Shown piece after piece: positions 1 through 5,639 of a stretch of DNA of 6,686 nt. Each line of letters opens with the position of its first letter. Within the stretch, counting starts at the first letter, position 1. A program made the translations under genes and the position numbers. This DNA comes from Acinetobacter sp. (GTDB lineage: Bacteria > Pseudomonadota > Gammaproteobacteria > Pseudomonadales > Moraxellaceae), in assembly GCA_030152605.1 (NCBI GenBank), contig JASLJB010000011.1:1-6686 (forward strand), read 5' to 3'. The notes below the pieces were generated by a model that was given only the letters and a program-made list of their open reading frames with translations, did not search any database and had not been told where the DNA came from.

Positions 1-1
1 G

Positions 2-1300
2 GCGATATCGCAACTCGCACAGCGACTCAACTTTGAGGGTTTTGATTATCAGAATAGTCATCAGATCTTTCTCGAACATGCACGACTGTCGCGTGAGCAA
101 AATGCGCCACTCAGCCAACGTGGGCAGACGCCCCATTTTCGTTATTTCAATCTAACTGGTCTTTGTGATCTGAGTGCTCAAGAATACCAACAGCTACAAC
201 CGATCCAGTGGCCGGTCTGGGACAAAGATCAAGCCCCAGATCAGGCAGCGCGTTTGTTTCAACAGGGACAGCTTCAGCAGGGGCTATTTAGCCATGCCGA
301 TGCTAAAGCGCGCTTTATCGCCACTCAAGCGCAAGATCCGCGTCATGCCTGCTCGGCGGATTATCCACTGATCTTAAATACCGGTCGCAACCGAGATCAG
401 TGGCATAGCATGACCCGCACTGGTTGGGTGGCACAGCTTAGCACTCATCGTGCCGAACCTGCTTGTGAGCTTCATCCTCAGGATGCCTTAAAGTACGGGG
501 TTAAAGCCGGTGAGCTGTTACAGCTACAGTCGGCTTGGGGCAGTTGTGTATTGCGCGTTGCACTGCAAGAGGGGGTACGCCGTGGACAGGTCTTTGCAGC
601 GATTCATTGGAGTGAGCAATTTGCCTCGGATGCGCGGGTGGGCAAAGTGGTCAATCCTGTGGTCGATCCGATTTCGGCAGAACCTGAGTTTAAACATACT
701 CCTGTGTCGATTCGGCCATTTCACAGTACATGGCAGGGGGTGTTATATCTGCATCCCGCGCAGCAACATCTGCTACAAGGCTTCATCGATCAAAGCGTGT
801 ATTGGGTCAAGGTGGTGCATCCACATGCGCTGCGTTTTGAGTTGGCAGGGCGTCAGCCGCTGTCTACGCTGCCTGATGTTTTGCAGCAGGCGTTGAATTT
901 TCAAGCGGATGAATATGAATGCTTGGCCTTAGATGATCCAAGTGTTGGGCTTTATCATCGTGTGATCCTCGCGCAAGGACGGGTGATTGCCAGTCTATAT
1001 ATTGCAGCTGCGGGGTTATTGCCTGATCGGGATTGGGCAGCACAATTGTTTAAGCGCCAACGTTTAAGTGCCATGCATCGAAAATCGTTACTGGCTGGAC
1101 AGCCTCTTGCTGCACAAGACTTAGAGGGGGCGTTGGTGTGTAGCTGTTTTAAAGTGGGGCAAAAACGGCTGATCGAGACGATCCAAACCCAACAGCTCAC
1201 AGATGAAAAACAAGTCACCGCTTGTTTGAAAGCAGGGGGAAATTGTGGTTCGTGTTTACCTGAGATTCGGGCTTTGCTTAAACGCTGTCAAAACGCGTGA
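2..1300 (+). CDS. nasA: Assimilatory nitrate reductase catalytic subunit, C-terminal part (5' truncated by window edge)
   Basis: Cytoplasmic molybdenum enzyme that reduces nitrate to nitrite for nitrogen assimilation. The frame is open from position 2, so the gene begins outside the window; 432 residues are visible. A molybdopterin dinucleotide-binding domain spans about visible residues 121-236, starting at YPLILNTGRNRDQWHSMTRTG-like sequence and continuing through the HPQDA region. A linker of about 140 residues follows. The C-terminus is a BFD-like [2Fe-2S] domain with cysteine pairs C380-x-C382 and C415-x2-C418 and the usual GGNCGSC signature. A C-terminal BFD domain is typical of proteobacterial NasA and absent from periplasmic NapA. 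Fusing it to the catalytic subunit suggests internal electron transfer. The stop is followed by 85 bp and then the convergent DUF454 gene; no clear intrinsic terminator separates them. The family call is secure; the symbol is by similarity remembered, not searched. Confidence 0.9.
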   Translation, partial: AISQLAQRLNFEGFDYQNSHQIFLEHARLSREQNAPLSQRGQTPHFRYFNLTGLCDLSAQEYQQLQPIQWPVWDKDQAPDQAARLFQQGQLQQGLFSHADAKARFIATQAQDPRHACSADYPLILNTGRNRDQWHSMTRTGWVAQLSTHRAEPACELHPQDALKYGVKAGELLQLQSAWGSCVLRVALQEGVRRGQVFAAIHWSEQFASDARVGKVVNPVVDPISAEPEFKHTPVSIRPFHSTWQGVLYLHPAQQHLLQGFIDQSVYWVKVVHPHALRFELAGRQPLSTLPDVLQQALNFQADEYECLALDDPSVGLYHRVILAQGRVIASLYIAAAGLLPDRDWAAQLFKRQRLSAMHRKSLLAGQPLAAQDLEGALVCSCFKVGQKRLIETIQTQQLTDEKQVTACLKAGGNCGSCLPEIRALLKRCQNA

Positions 1301-1340
1301 GCTATACAACAGCTGCTGTGATGGGATTGAAGAAAAGAGC

Positions 1341-1363
1341 AAGCGGAAAATTAAGCGGAAAAT
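1341..1363. repeat. Short tandem direct repeat between convergent genes
   Basis: Two 11-bp copies of AAGCGGAAAAT (1341-1351 and 1353-1363) lie in the 85-bp gap between the nasA stop and the DUF454 stop. No hairpin with a T-run is seen here. It may be simple slippage; no function is claimed. Confidence 0.5.
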
Positions 1364-1385
1364 CAACAGAAAGTGAAGCCTGGCT

Positions 1386-1832
1386 TTAAGCTTTGCGCCA
1401 CATCCAGATCAACACGCAGATCATCGACAAGATCAGTGCGCAGACCAACCATAGATGTTGGATTTTCCAGATAATAATCCCGGCTGCGATCGACATACTG
1501 ATGGTGGAGAGGATTTTTGCGCTGCGTGGAATACGGCGATGTTGTTGCCATTCACGTAGCACAGGGCCGATAAAGCGATTTTGCATAAACCAACGATGCA
1601 GTTTGGGTGAACCTTTGGCGGCAAAAAATGAGGCCAACATCAAGAAATCAAACGGCGGTAGGCCAGGGATAAACAGCCCGATGCAGGCGATGATGATACA
1701 GAGCCAAGCCAGAACAATATACACGCAGCGTAGCCAAAATGATTTGGCCAGTTTACTCTCATCCACGGCGGCGAGAGGAGCGACTTTGGGATCTGAAAAC
1801 TGAGGGTGATCAGACCGTTGTATATTGTCCAT
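1386..1832 (-). CDS. DUF454 (YbaN-like) inner-membrane protein
   Basis: Protein of 148 residues, probably in the inner membrane; molecular function unknown. The DUF454 signature is clear at residues 52-106: GLFIPGLPPFDFLMLASFFA, then SPKLHRWF, then FIGPVLREWQQHRRIP. Membrane segments are likely at about 36-56 and in two stretches at 109-127 and 128-146; the N-terminal 30 residues are polar. The ATG at 1832 is preferred: a GGAG lies 11 nt upstream, and the only longer in-frame option is a TTG at 1871 that would overlap the heme oxygenase. With the ATG, the gene starts 22 nt after the heme oxygenase stop on the same strand, so the two are almost certainly co-transcribed. By context its role is inferred to be in heme or iron handling, perhaps at the membrane during heme import or product export. 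The family call is strong; the role is inference. Confidence 0.87.
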   Translation of the reverse strand: MDNIQRSDHPQFSDPKVAPLAAVDESKLAKSFWLRCVYIVLAWLCIIIACIGLFIPGLPPFDFLMLASFFAAKGSPKLHRWFMQNRFIGPVLREWQQHRRIPRSAKILSTISMSIAAGIIIWKIQHLWLVCALILSMICVLIWMWRKA

Positions 1833-1854
1833 CTGGGCTAGAACTCCAAAAGAC

Positions 1855-2472
1855 TTATTTGAGTTGATCAACGTTGATCAATAACTCACCAAAATAGTTA
1901 AATGCATCTAAAGCACCTTGAACCACTTGGTCTTGTTGTTCTTTATTAAACTGCGCCTCATCGAGTGCTTGAACAAAACGTTTCCAGACTTTGGCACGAC
2001 CTTCAGGGTAGGCGGCTAGATTACGCGCGCCATTTTCAGCACTTAGGCCGAGGTGTTTTTGTGCTTCTTTAAACAAGAACGCAGCGCCGAGCGTTGAGCC
2101 TTCAGACACATAGATCCAACCCAATGCCGCAGGAAAAGTCACCTGTTCACTGACCAATGCTTGACCTTGGGCTTGAACACCGAGGTCTTGTAGATCGAGT
2201 TTGGCTTGTTCAGAGCGACCGCGAATATCCAAGTCCGGGATATGATCCGCAACTTGATCTTTTTCAAATAAATGTTCGATTTCAAGTTGGAAATAATATT
2301 GCGACAAGGTGAATTGCGCATATTTTTCACGGCTTGAAAATACATCAGCTTGGCCCATTAACTGGTGCATACGCTCATGTTCTGCGGCGGTTTCTGTTTT
2401 TAAACGCAATGCTAAACTGCTTAGCGCTGCACCGTCTTGCGAATCTGCTACAGGGGAAATCGCTTGGTTCAT
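1855..2472 (-). CDS. hemO: Biliverdin-producing heme oxygenase (HemO/PigA type)
   Basis: Cytosolic enzyme of 205 residues that opens heme to biliverdin, CO and free iron using oxygen and electrons; in bacteria it lets heme serve as an iron source. The proximal heme ligand is probably H32, in a T-x3-H setting (T28-A-A-E-H32) as in known heme oxygenases. The distal helix is G118-x4-S-E-G-S-T-L-G129, matching the bacterial GWxYVxEGSTLGG pattern. The IPDLD stretch at 78-82 and the length also fit the family. The ATG at 2472 has a GTGAG Shine-Dalgarno-like site just upstream and no longer in-frame start. It is the first gene of a two-gene unit with DUF454 and lies behind a Fur-type palindrome and promoter about 190 bp upstream, implying induction by iron starvation. 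Which biliverdin isomer is made cannot be read from the sequence. The symbol follows family usage. Confidence 0.9.
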   Translation of the reverse strand: MNQAISPVADSQDGAALSSLALRLKTETAAEHERMHQLMGQADVFSSREKYAQFTLSQYYFQLEIEHLFEKDQVADHIPDLDIRGRSEQAKLDLQDLGVQAQGQALVSEQVTFPAALGWIYVSEGSTLGAAFLFKEAQKHLGLSAENGARNLAAYPEGRAKVWKRFVQALDEAQFNKEQQDQVVQGALDAFNYFGELLINVDQLK

Positions 2473-2650
2473 GGTTATCTCACTTTAAAATCAGTGTTCT
2501 TACAAAAAAAGGTGTCTATGAGATATGACGAATAGCTCAGCTTAAAAACGCAATCACTCAGCCTGATCGACATCTTATTCATCCGTGATGAGTTCCAGCC
2601 AAAGGTATTCTAATCATAAAAAAACTTTTTGATACGCGTGCTTTGCAAAA

Positions 2651-2679
2651 ATAGTAATACTAATGATAATTATTATCAA
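2651..2679 (-). promoter_or_regulatory. Putative sigma70 promoter for hemO-DUF454
   Basis: Reading the minus strand, a -35 box TTGATA (2679-2674) and a -10 box TACTAT (2656-2651) are separated by exactly 17 bp. The spacer holds most of the Fur palindrome. Transcription would start near 2644, giving a leader of about 170 nt before the hemO ATG. The -35 matches consensus at 5 of 6 positions and the -10 at 4 of 6. This is prediction only. Confidence 0.55.
2659..2677. promoter_or_regulatory. Fur box (iron-responsive operator)
   Basis: The 19 bp match the classical Fur consensus GATAATGATAATCATTATC at 16 positions by direct count. Centred slightly to the right is a perfect 7-1-7 palindrome, TGATAAT-T-ATTATCA, at 2664-2678. 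Fur with ferrous iron binds such sites and blocks transcription. The site lies in the spacer of the putative hemO promoter, where repressor binding would exclude RNA polymerase. It could also act on a plus-strand transcript, but no convincing gene follows on that strand. Confidence 0.85.
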
Positions 2680-2695
2680 ATGTTTTGGGTGCAGA

Positions 2696-2954
2696 TTAAA
2701 GCCGGCTGGCCATTTATTTTGAGTTCAATCTTGACCGTGTGGTTGAATTTTCGGCAGTTCAATTGAAGCATCGCGGCATATTACTCAGCCGATGTCGGGA
2801 TTTTTCTAGATGCGCCCAAAGCATGCGGCGTGCAAGCGCTGAATAAAATCTGTATGGCTCATTATTTAATTGTAATTTGAGCTGTGTGATGCCAGCCAAG
2901 GCTTAGCTGTATATGGACCGCATGGTCAATTACATCATAATCAAGTTTAAAAAC
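2696..2954. repeat. Diverged direct repeat, copy 1
   Basis: Shares an ordered series of short matches with copy 2 (3001-3502): TTAAAGCCGGCTG at 2696-2708 (12/13), GAATTTTCGGCAGTT at 2745-2759 (with a 2-bp gap), GTTCAATTGAA at 2757-2767 (9/11), AGCGCTGAA at 2835-2843 (exact), AGGCTTAGC at 2899-2907 (exact) and AATCAAGTTTAAAAAC at 2939-2954 (about 13/16). The order is conserved but spacings differ, as expected for an old duplication with indels. Found by eye; significance is untested. Confidence 0.42.
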
Positions 2955-3133
2955 TTTCAATCCTCAAAATGAGGCATTCCTGAATCAAGCCGAATCGTAT
3001 TTAAATCCGGCTGAGTTAATTTTAAACACCAAGCCTTGTAAATCGAATTTTTCAGTTACAAAAAGATTCAATTTAACTTGTGTTAATCTTGGGTTGATAC
3101 TGCTTAGGGTCTGTTGACATTTCATCTATGCTT

Positions 3134-3235
3134 GCGGCAGTTGCTATTTTTTAGGCGATACAAGGCATGGATTAAAAAATTTAGTCATTCTAAATGATTG
3201 ATCCATAACGCAGTAGCGACAAAAAATAGCCTGCC
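3134..3235. repeat. Hairpin 1 inside the MITE (nested imperfect inverted repeat)
   Basis: Stems, outside to inside: GGCAG 3136-3140 with CTGCC 3231-3235; GCTATTTTTT 3143-3152 with AAAAAATAGC 3221-3230; ATGGAT 3167-3172 with ATCCAT 3201-3206; ATTTAG 3179-3184 with CTAAAT 3190-3195 around loop TCATT. The arms are collinear, so the whole stretch can extrude or fold as one long interrupted stem. Confidence 0.75.
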
Positions 3236-3242
3236 CCGAAGG

Positions 3243-3342
3243 GTTATCGCTAAAACTGCCTTATACATCGTTAAAAACCTTGGGATTGGAATAACCAGTG
3301 CCAGCGGTTTTTGCCTTGTCTAATACAGTTTTAGCAGATAAC
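3243..3342. repeat. Hairpin 2 inside the MITE
   Basis: GTTATC-GCTAAAACTG at 3243-3258 pairs with CAGTTTTAGC (3326-3335) and GATAAC (3337-3342), leaving A3336 bulged: 16 paired bases. A nested stem pairs AAAAACC 3273-3279 with GGTTTTT 3306-3312. Together with hairpin 1 and the terminal repeats this gives a three-arm fold for the whole element. Confidence 0.75.
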
Positions 3343-3518
3343 GCAATCTATTTATGAAGTGTCAACAGACCCTAGGCAGGGTATTTAAAATATTCAGCGC
3401 TGAAATATAAACAGATCCTTGCTGAGATTATGCACAGGCTTAGCGTTAATCACCGCTTTAAATCTGAAAATTTAGGCTGTGATCTCAATCAATTTTAAAA
3501 ATTATAATTAAATAAAGT

Positions 3519-3547
3519 TTGCATTAAGTGGTGCATGGGCGTATAAA
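3519..3547 (+). promoter_or_regulatory. Promoter of tRNA-fMet
   Basis: A -35 box TTGCAT (3519-3524) and a -10 box TATAAA (3542-3547) are separated by 17 bp, placing the start about 7 nt before the mature tRNA 5' end. Position and quality fit a dedicated tRNA promoter. Confidence 0.7.
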
Positions 3548-3560
3548 GCTAACTTGTTGA

Positions 3561-3637
<77 letters not shown>

Positions 3638-3658
3638 ATATTAAATACCCAGTTTATA

Positions 3659-3687
3659 GCCTAATTTACACAAATTAGGCTTTTTTT
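3659..3687 (+). terminator. Intrinsic terminator of tRNA-fMet
   Basis: GCCTAATTT (3659-3667) pairs perfectly with AAATTAGGC (3672-3680) around loop ACAC and is followed by seven T (3681-3687). It begins 22 nt after the tRNA 3' end. Confidence 0.9.
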
Positions 3688-3740
3688 ACTGGGCAGATAT
3701 TGGTGAATATGTGAAATGAATAGAATATAAAGCCTGGTTC

Positions 3741-3749
3741 TGTTATAAT
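3741..3749 (+). promoter_or_regulatory. Possible extended -10 promoter for the 76-aa gene
   Basis: TG-T-TATAAT is a perfect extended -10 element, but no good -35 box lies 17 bp upstream. It is about 155 bp before the downstream ATG, leaving an AT-rich leader of roughly 150 nt. Weak call. Confidence 0.35.
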
Positions 3750-3903
3750 CCCTGCAACAATAAAACTTATATGAATATAGTCTCTCTCTTTAAATGAAAT
3801 TTTTAATGCAATAAAAATTATTTCTAATCTGAGCTGTCAAAGTTGTATTTGTTATCTTTAAATTCCAATGATGGAATTTATATTGACTTTAAAATTGGTG
3901 TAA

Positions 3904-4134
3904 ATGTTGAATAAATTTGAAAATATAATCGCAAAATCTGTAAATGGTAGTGAAATAATTGTTTCTTTGATCCCATCACAAAAAATGCAAAATACTCGTG
4001 ACGGTTCTAAACTGGTTGAAGTGGGTAAAAAAGTATTACTTGAATGTGGTCTAGAGATCGATCTAAACCTTGATGGCCGTAGCTTTTTTACTGGCGTGAA
4101 TGAAATGTTTAGATTGACACAGCGCGTGAACTAA
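3904..4134 (+). CDS. Hypothetical protein, 76 aa
   Basis: Not recognised as a named family. The 76-residue product has no signal peptide or membrane segment and a mixed alternating pattern suggesting a small alpha/beta fold: a helical N-terminus (LNKFENIIAKSV), a strand-like EIIVSLIP, a charged TRDGSKLVEVGKKVLLECG middle, and a C-terminus with LDGRSFFTGVNEMFRL. An in-frame TAA sits directly before the ATG at 3904, so no longer start is possible. The upstream GGTG is a weak ribosome site. That the gene is real is supported by a strong terminator 43 nt after the stop, its isolation from other genes, and codon use like the neighbours. Probably a lineage-restricted protein; function unknown. Confidence 0.7.
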   Translation: MLNKFENIIAKSVNGSEIIVSLIPSQKMQNTRDGSKLVEVGKKVLLECGLEIDLNLDGRSFFTGVNEMFRLTQRVN

Positions 4135-4176
4135 AACACAAGTTTCACTGAATGATCATTATGATCCCCAAAATGT

Positions 4177-4201
4177 AAAAACCGCAATGTTGCGGTTTTT
4201 T
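4177..4201. terminator. Bidirectional intrinsic terminator
   Basis: AAAAACCGCAA (4177-4187) and TTGCGGTTTTT (4190-4200) form an 11-bp stem with a T-run on the plus side and, by symmetry, on the minus side. It serves the 76-aa gene on the plus strand and is also placed about 100 bp after the stop of the minus-strand DUF347 gene. Confidence 0.85.
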
Positions 4202-4303
4202 GCATTTTAACTGAAGCATTTTTAGCGCGATTTAATTCAGGCTTATTCATGATTGCTTGTTAATAACTGGCAGTTAATGACTGGCTATTAATCATTGAGC
4301 GTG

Positions 4304-5074
4304 TTAATGGGGTGAAGAAGGAAGATGCGGCGGCTGCATGCGTTTAGAAAGATAAACAAATAAGCAAATCCCAACAAGTAATACAAATGAGGCGCTAAAT
4401 CGACTCAAGTTAAGTCCGCCGTGATCGAGGGGTTTATCCAAGAAGTCGCCAACCACTGCACCCAAAGGACGCGTGAGTACAAAGGCACACCAGAATAACA
4501 AAGTCTGTGAGACTCGGCCCCAATAGTGCAAGGCCAAAGTCAGCAAGATTAAAGCACTAAATAGTGCCATACCGCCGAGATAACCCAACCCTGCTGTATC
4601 CGCTGACCAGTCTCCGAGTGCAGTACCGAGTGTTTGTGAAAATGTGATGGTGAGCCAATAAAATATTTCAACACGGGGTGTGTTGACACTATATGGTGAG
4701 ATTGAGCCCTCTGACTTATACCAGAGCAGTAATGCACCCAAGACCAAAGCCAATAATAGACTGCTACCGCCGACATAACCGATCCCGAGTGAGCGATCGA
4801 CAAAATCCGCGAGCGTGGTGCCGACTGTGGTACTGGCAATAATGGTGGCCCAATATAATGCAGGTTTGTAGGTTTTACTGCCGATCTGTAGTATCAGAAA
4901 CAGGATAAAGATCACGGCAAAGATCAGGGTACTGATCAAATAGCCTAAATTCATCGACATGGATAGGGCATCACCGGCAGTTTCACCAAAGGTGGTGGCG
5001 AGGATCTTGGTGACCCAGAATAATGCGGTGACGGCAGGGACTTTAATCAGATTTTGTTGTAATGCTTGGTTCAT
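4304..5074 (-). CDS. DUF347-repeat (COG4705-type) integral membrane protein
   Basis: Protein of 256 residues made of four internal repeats, each with the pattern [FY]-W-x9-G-x3-[GA]-D: F19/G30/D35, Y74/G85/D90, Y139/G150/D155 and F194/G205/D210. The aromatic-to-Asp spacing is 16 residues in all four, and repeats are 55, 65 and 55 residues apart. Hydrophobic stretches between them suggest about eight membrane helices. This is the DUF347 repeat of COG4705 proteins, whose function is unknown to me; one acidic residue per repeat within or next to a membrane helix would suit a transporter, but that is inference. The ATG at 5074 is chosen over the TTG at 5089; a Shine-Dalgarno site is weak in both cases. 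It appears to be a single gene, ended by the bidirectional terminator. Confidence 0.85.
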   Translation of the reverse strand: MNQALQQNLIKVPAVTALFWVTKILATTFGETAGDALSMSMNLGYLISTLIFAVIFILFLILQIGSKTYKPALYWATIIASTTVGTTLADFVDRSLGIGYVGGSSLLLALVLGALLLWYKSEGSISPYSVNTPRVEIFYWLTITFSQTLGTALGDWSADTAGLGYLGGMALFSALILLTLALHYWGRVSQTLLFWCAFVLTRPLGAVVGDFLDKPLDHGGLNLSRFSASFVLLVGICLFVYLSKRMQPPHLPSSPH

Positions 5075-5293
5075 GCGCTGCGGGTCCAATAAGGTTTGGA
5101 TTGATTTGAATCCCGCCAGCTTAAAATTTAATTAATTTATCCCTGAATATCGTGTTGTATATACATAAGGTTTTGAAGTTGCGATATTTATGCTTGAGCA
5201 GCGCAGATATTTAAATCGGAGCCTGTATTAAACCCTCGCTGGTGAATGCACGAACAGACACAGCTTAAATTAAGTGCGGTAGATGTTACGCCC

Positions 5294-5530
5294 TCATCGC
5301 TGATGAGTAGTCTCAATTTCATGCATGACCAAGGCTTTTATTTTGGTGGCTTTTTCAAAGTGATCGAGTTGATGTTGTTGAATCCACCAGCTTGCTGCTT
5401 GCATCAATAATTCAGGATCATCATTTTTATTAGCAAAGAATGCATAAAAGGACAGGCCGACATTGGGACCTTTTTTCTGGATTTTGTCATCACAGACCTG
5501 AATGATTTTCTGTTGTAAGGCATGCTGCAT
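5294..5530 (-). CDS. Hypothetical protein, 78 aa
   Basis: Unrecognised small protein, probably soluble and mostly helical. It opens with MQHALQQKIIQVCDD, has a central GPNVGLSFYAFFANKND and a WWIQQHQLDHFEKATKIKAL helix. No signal peptide or metal motif; one cysteine (C13). The ATG at 5530 has an AGG about 10 nt upstream. The coding stretch has no stops, uses the usual codons of the neighbours and has no competing frame. It is divergent from the DUF559 gene (109-bp gap) and 219 bp upstream of the DUF347 gene on the same strand, a gap too long to assume an operon. A small hairpin (CTCATC/GATGAG, 5293-5307) overlaps the stop codon but lacks a T-run. Function unknown. Confidence 0.65.
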   Translation of the reverse strand: MQHALQQKIIQVCDDKIQKKGPNVGLSFYAFFANKNDDPELLMQAASWWIQQHQLDHFEKATKIKALVMHEIETTHQR

Positions 5531-5639
5531 ATGAAGAAACCTGATTTAAAAAGTGAGCAATGCATTGTATCGAAATGAACTGGATTTGAGGTTGGGGATG
5601 GTTTAAAAAACTGGCTTTCAGTCAAAAATAAAAATAATC

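Larger units (their letters stand above)
3107..3372. mobile_element. MITE-like non-autonomous element, 266 bp, with 19-bp terminal inverted repeats
   Basis: The left end GGGTCTGTTGACATTTCAT (3107-3125) and the reverse complement of the right end (3354-3372) match at 18 of 19 positions. Both ends are flanked by TA (3105-3106 and 3373-3374), consistent with a TA target duplication as made by IS630-type or some IS5-family transposases. There is no transposase frame inside. Two large hairpins fill the element: one pairs 3143-3152 with 3221-3230 (10 bp perfect) and contains nested stems; the other pairs 3243-3258 with 3326-3342 (16 bp with one bulged base). It would depend on a transposase supplied elsewhere. 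The parent IS cannot be named from this window. Confidence 0.8.
3001..3502. repeat. Diverged direct repeat, copy 2, interrupted by the MITE
   Basis: Counterpart of copy 1: TTAAATCCGGCTG at 3001-3013, GAATTTTTCAGTT at 3045-3057, ATTCAATTTAA at 3066-3076, AGCGCTGAA at 3396-3404, AGGCTTAGC at 3436-3444 and AATCAATTTTAAAAAT at 3487-3502. Removing the 266-bp MITE plus one TA (268 bp) leaves 234 bp, close to the 259 bp of copy 1. The MITE therefore appears to have landed inside a pre-existing repeat. Found by eye; moderate to low certainty. Confidence 0.4.
2473..3560. other. Long gene-poor region between hemO and tRNA-fMet
   Basis: About 1.1 kb with no recognisable protein gene. Contents: the hemO leader (2473-2644), the Fur-regulated promoter (2651-2679), a series of diverged direct-repeat segments (from about 2556 to 3502), the MITE-like element (3107-3372), a 12-bp palindrome TTCAGCGCTGAA (3393-3404), and the tRNA promoter (3519-3547). 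Several very short minus-strand frames look protein-like (2676-2771, 2862-2960, upstream of 2985) but each is broken by stops and none is recognised. The region may be a decayed gene, a repeat array, or both. Confidence 0.6.

Noticed and set aside
524..1218. Open frames antisense to, or out of frame with, nasA
   Set aside because: The nasA frame carries recognised domains throughout; these frames have no ribosome sites or family motifs.
1309..1386. Possible terminator between nasA and DUF454 (ACAGCTGCTGT and AAGCC-T-GGCTT)
   Set aside because: Stems are only about 5 bp and no T-run follows on either strand.
1393..1803. Plus-strand 136-codon frame opposite the DUF454 gene
   Set aside because: It is the antisense shadow of the DUF454 coding frame, whose family motifs and context are clear.
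3107..3372. A small regulatory RNA gene within the hairpin-rich MITE
   Set aside because: No promoter with both boxes was found; terminal repeats and TA flanks explain the structure as a mobile element more simply.
4151..4160. Perfect palindrome AATGATCATT just after the 76-aa gene
   Set aside because: Ten bp, AT-rich, downstream of a stop and before a terminator; likely chance, no promoter nearby.
4264..4276. TAACTG-G-CAGTTA palindrome and nearby TAATGACTGGC echoes after the DUF347 gene
   Set aside because: Short and in AT-rich sequence with no T-run or operator context; not enough to call a site.
5294..5530. Similar N-termini of the 78-aa protein (MQHALQQKII) and the DUF347 protein (MNQALQQNLI)
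   Set aside because: The similarity stops after about ten residues and the rest is unrelated; most likely chance.
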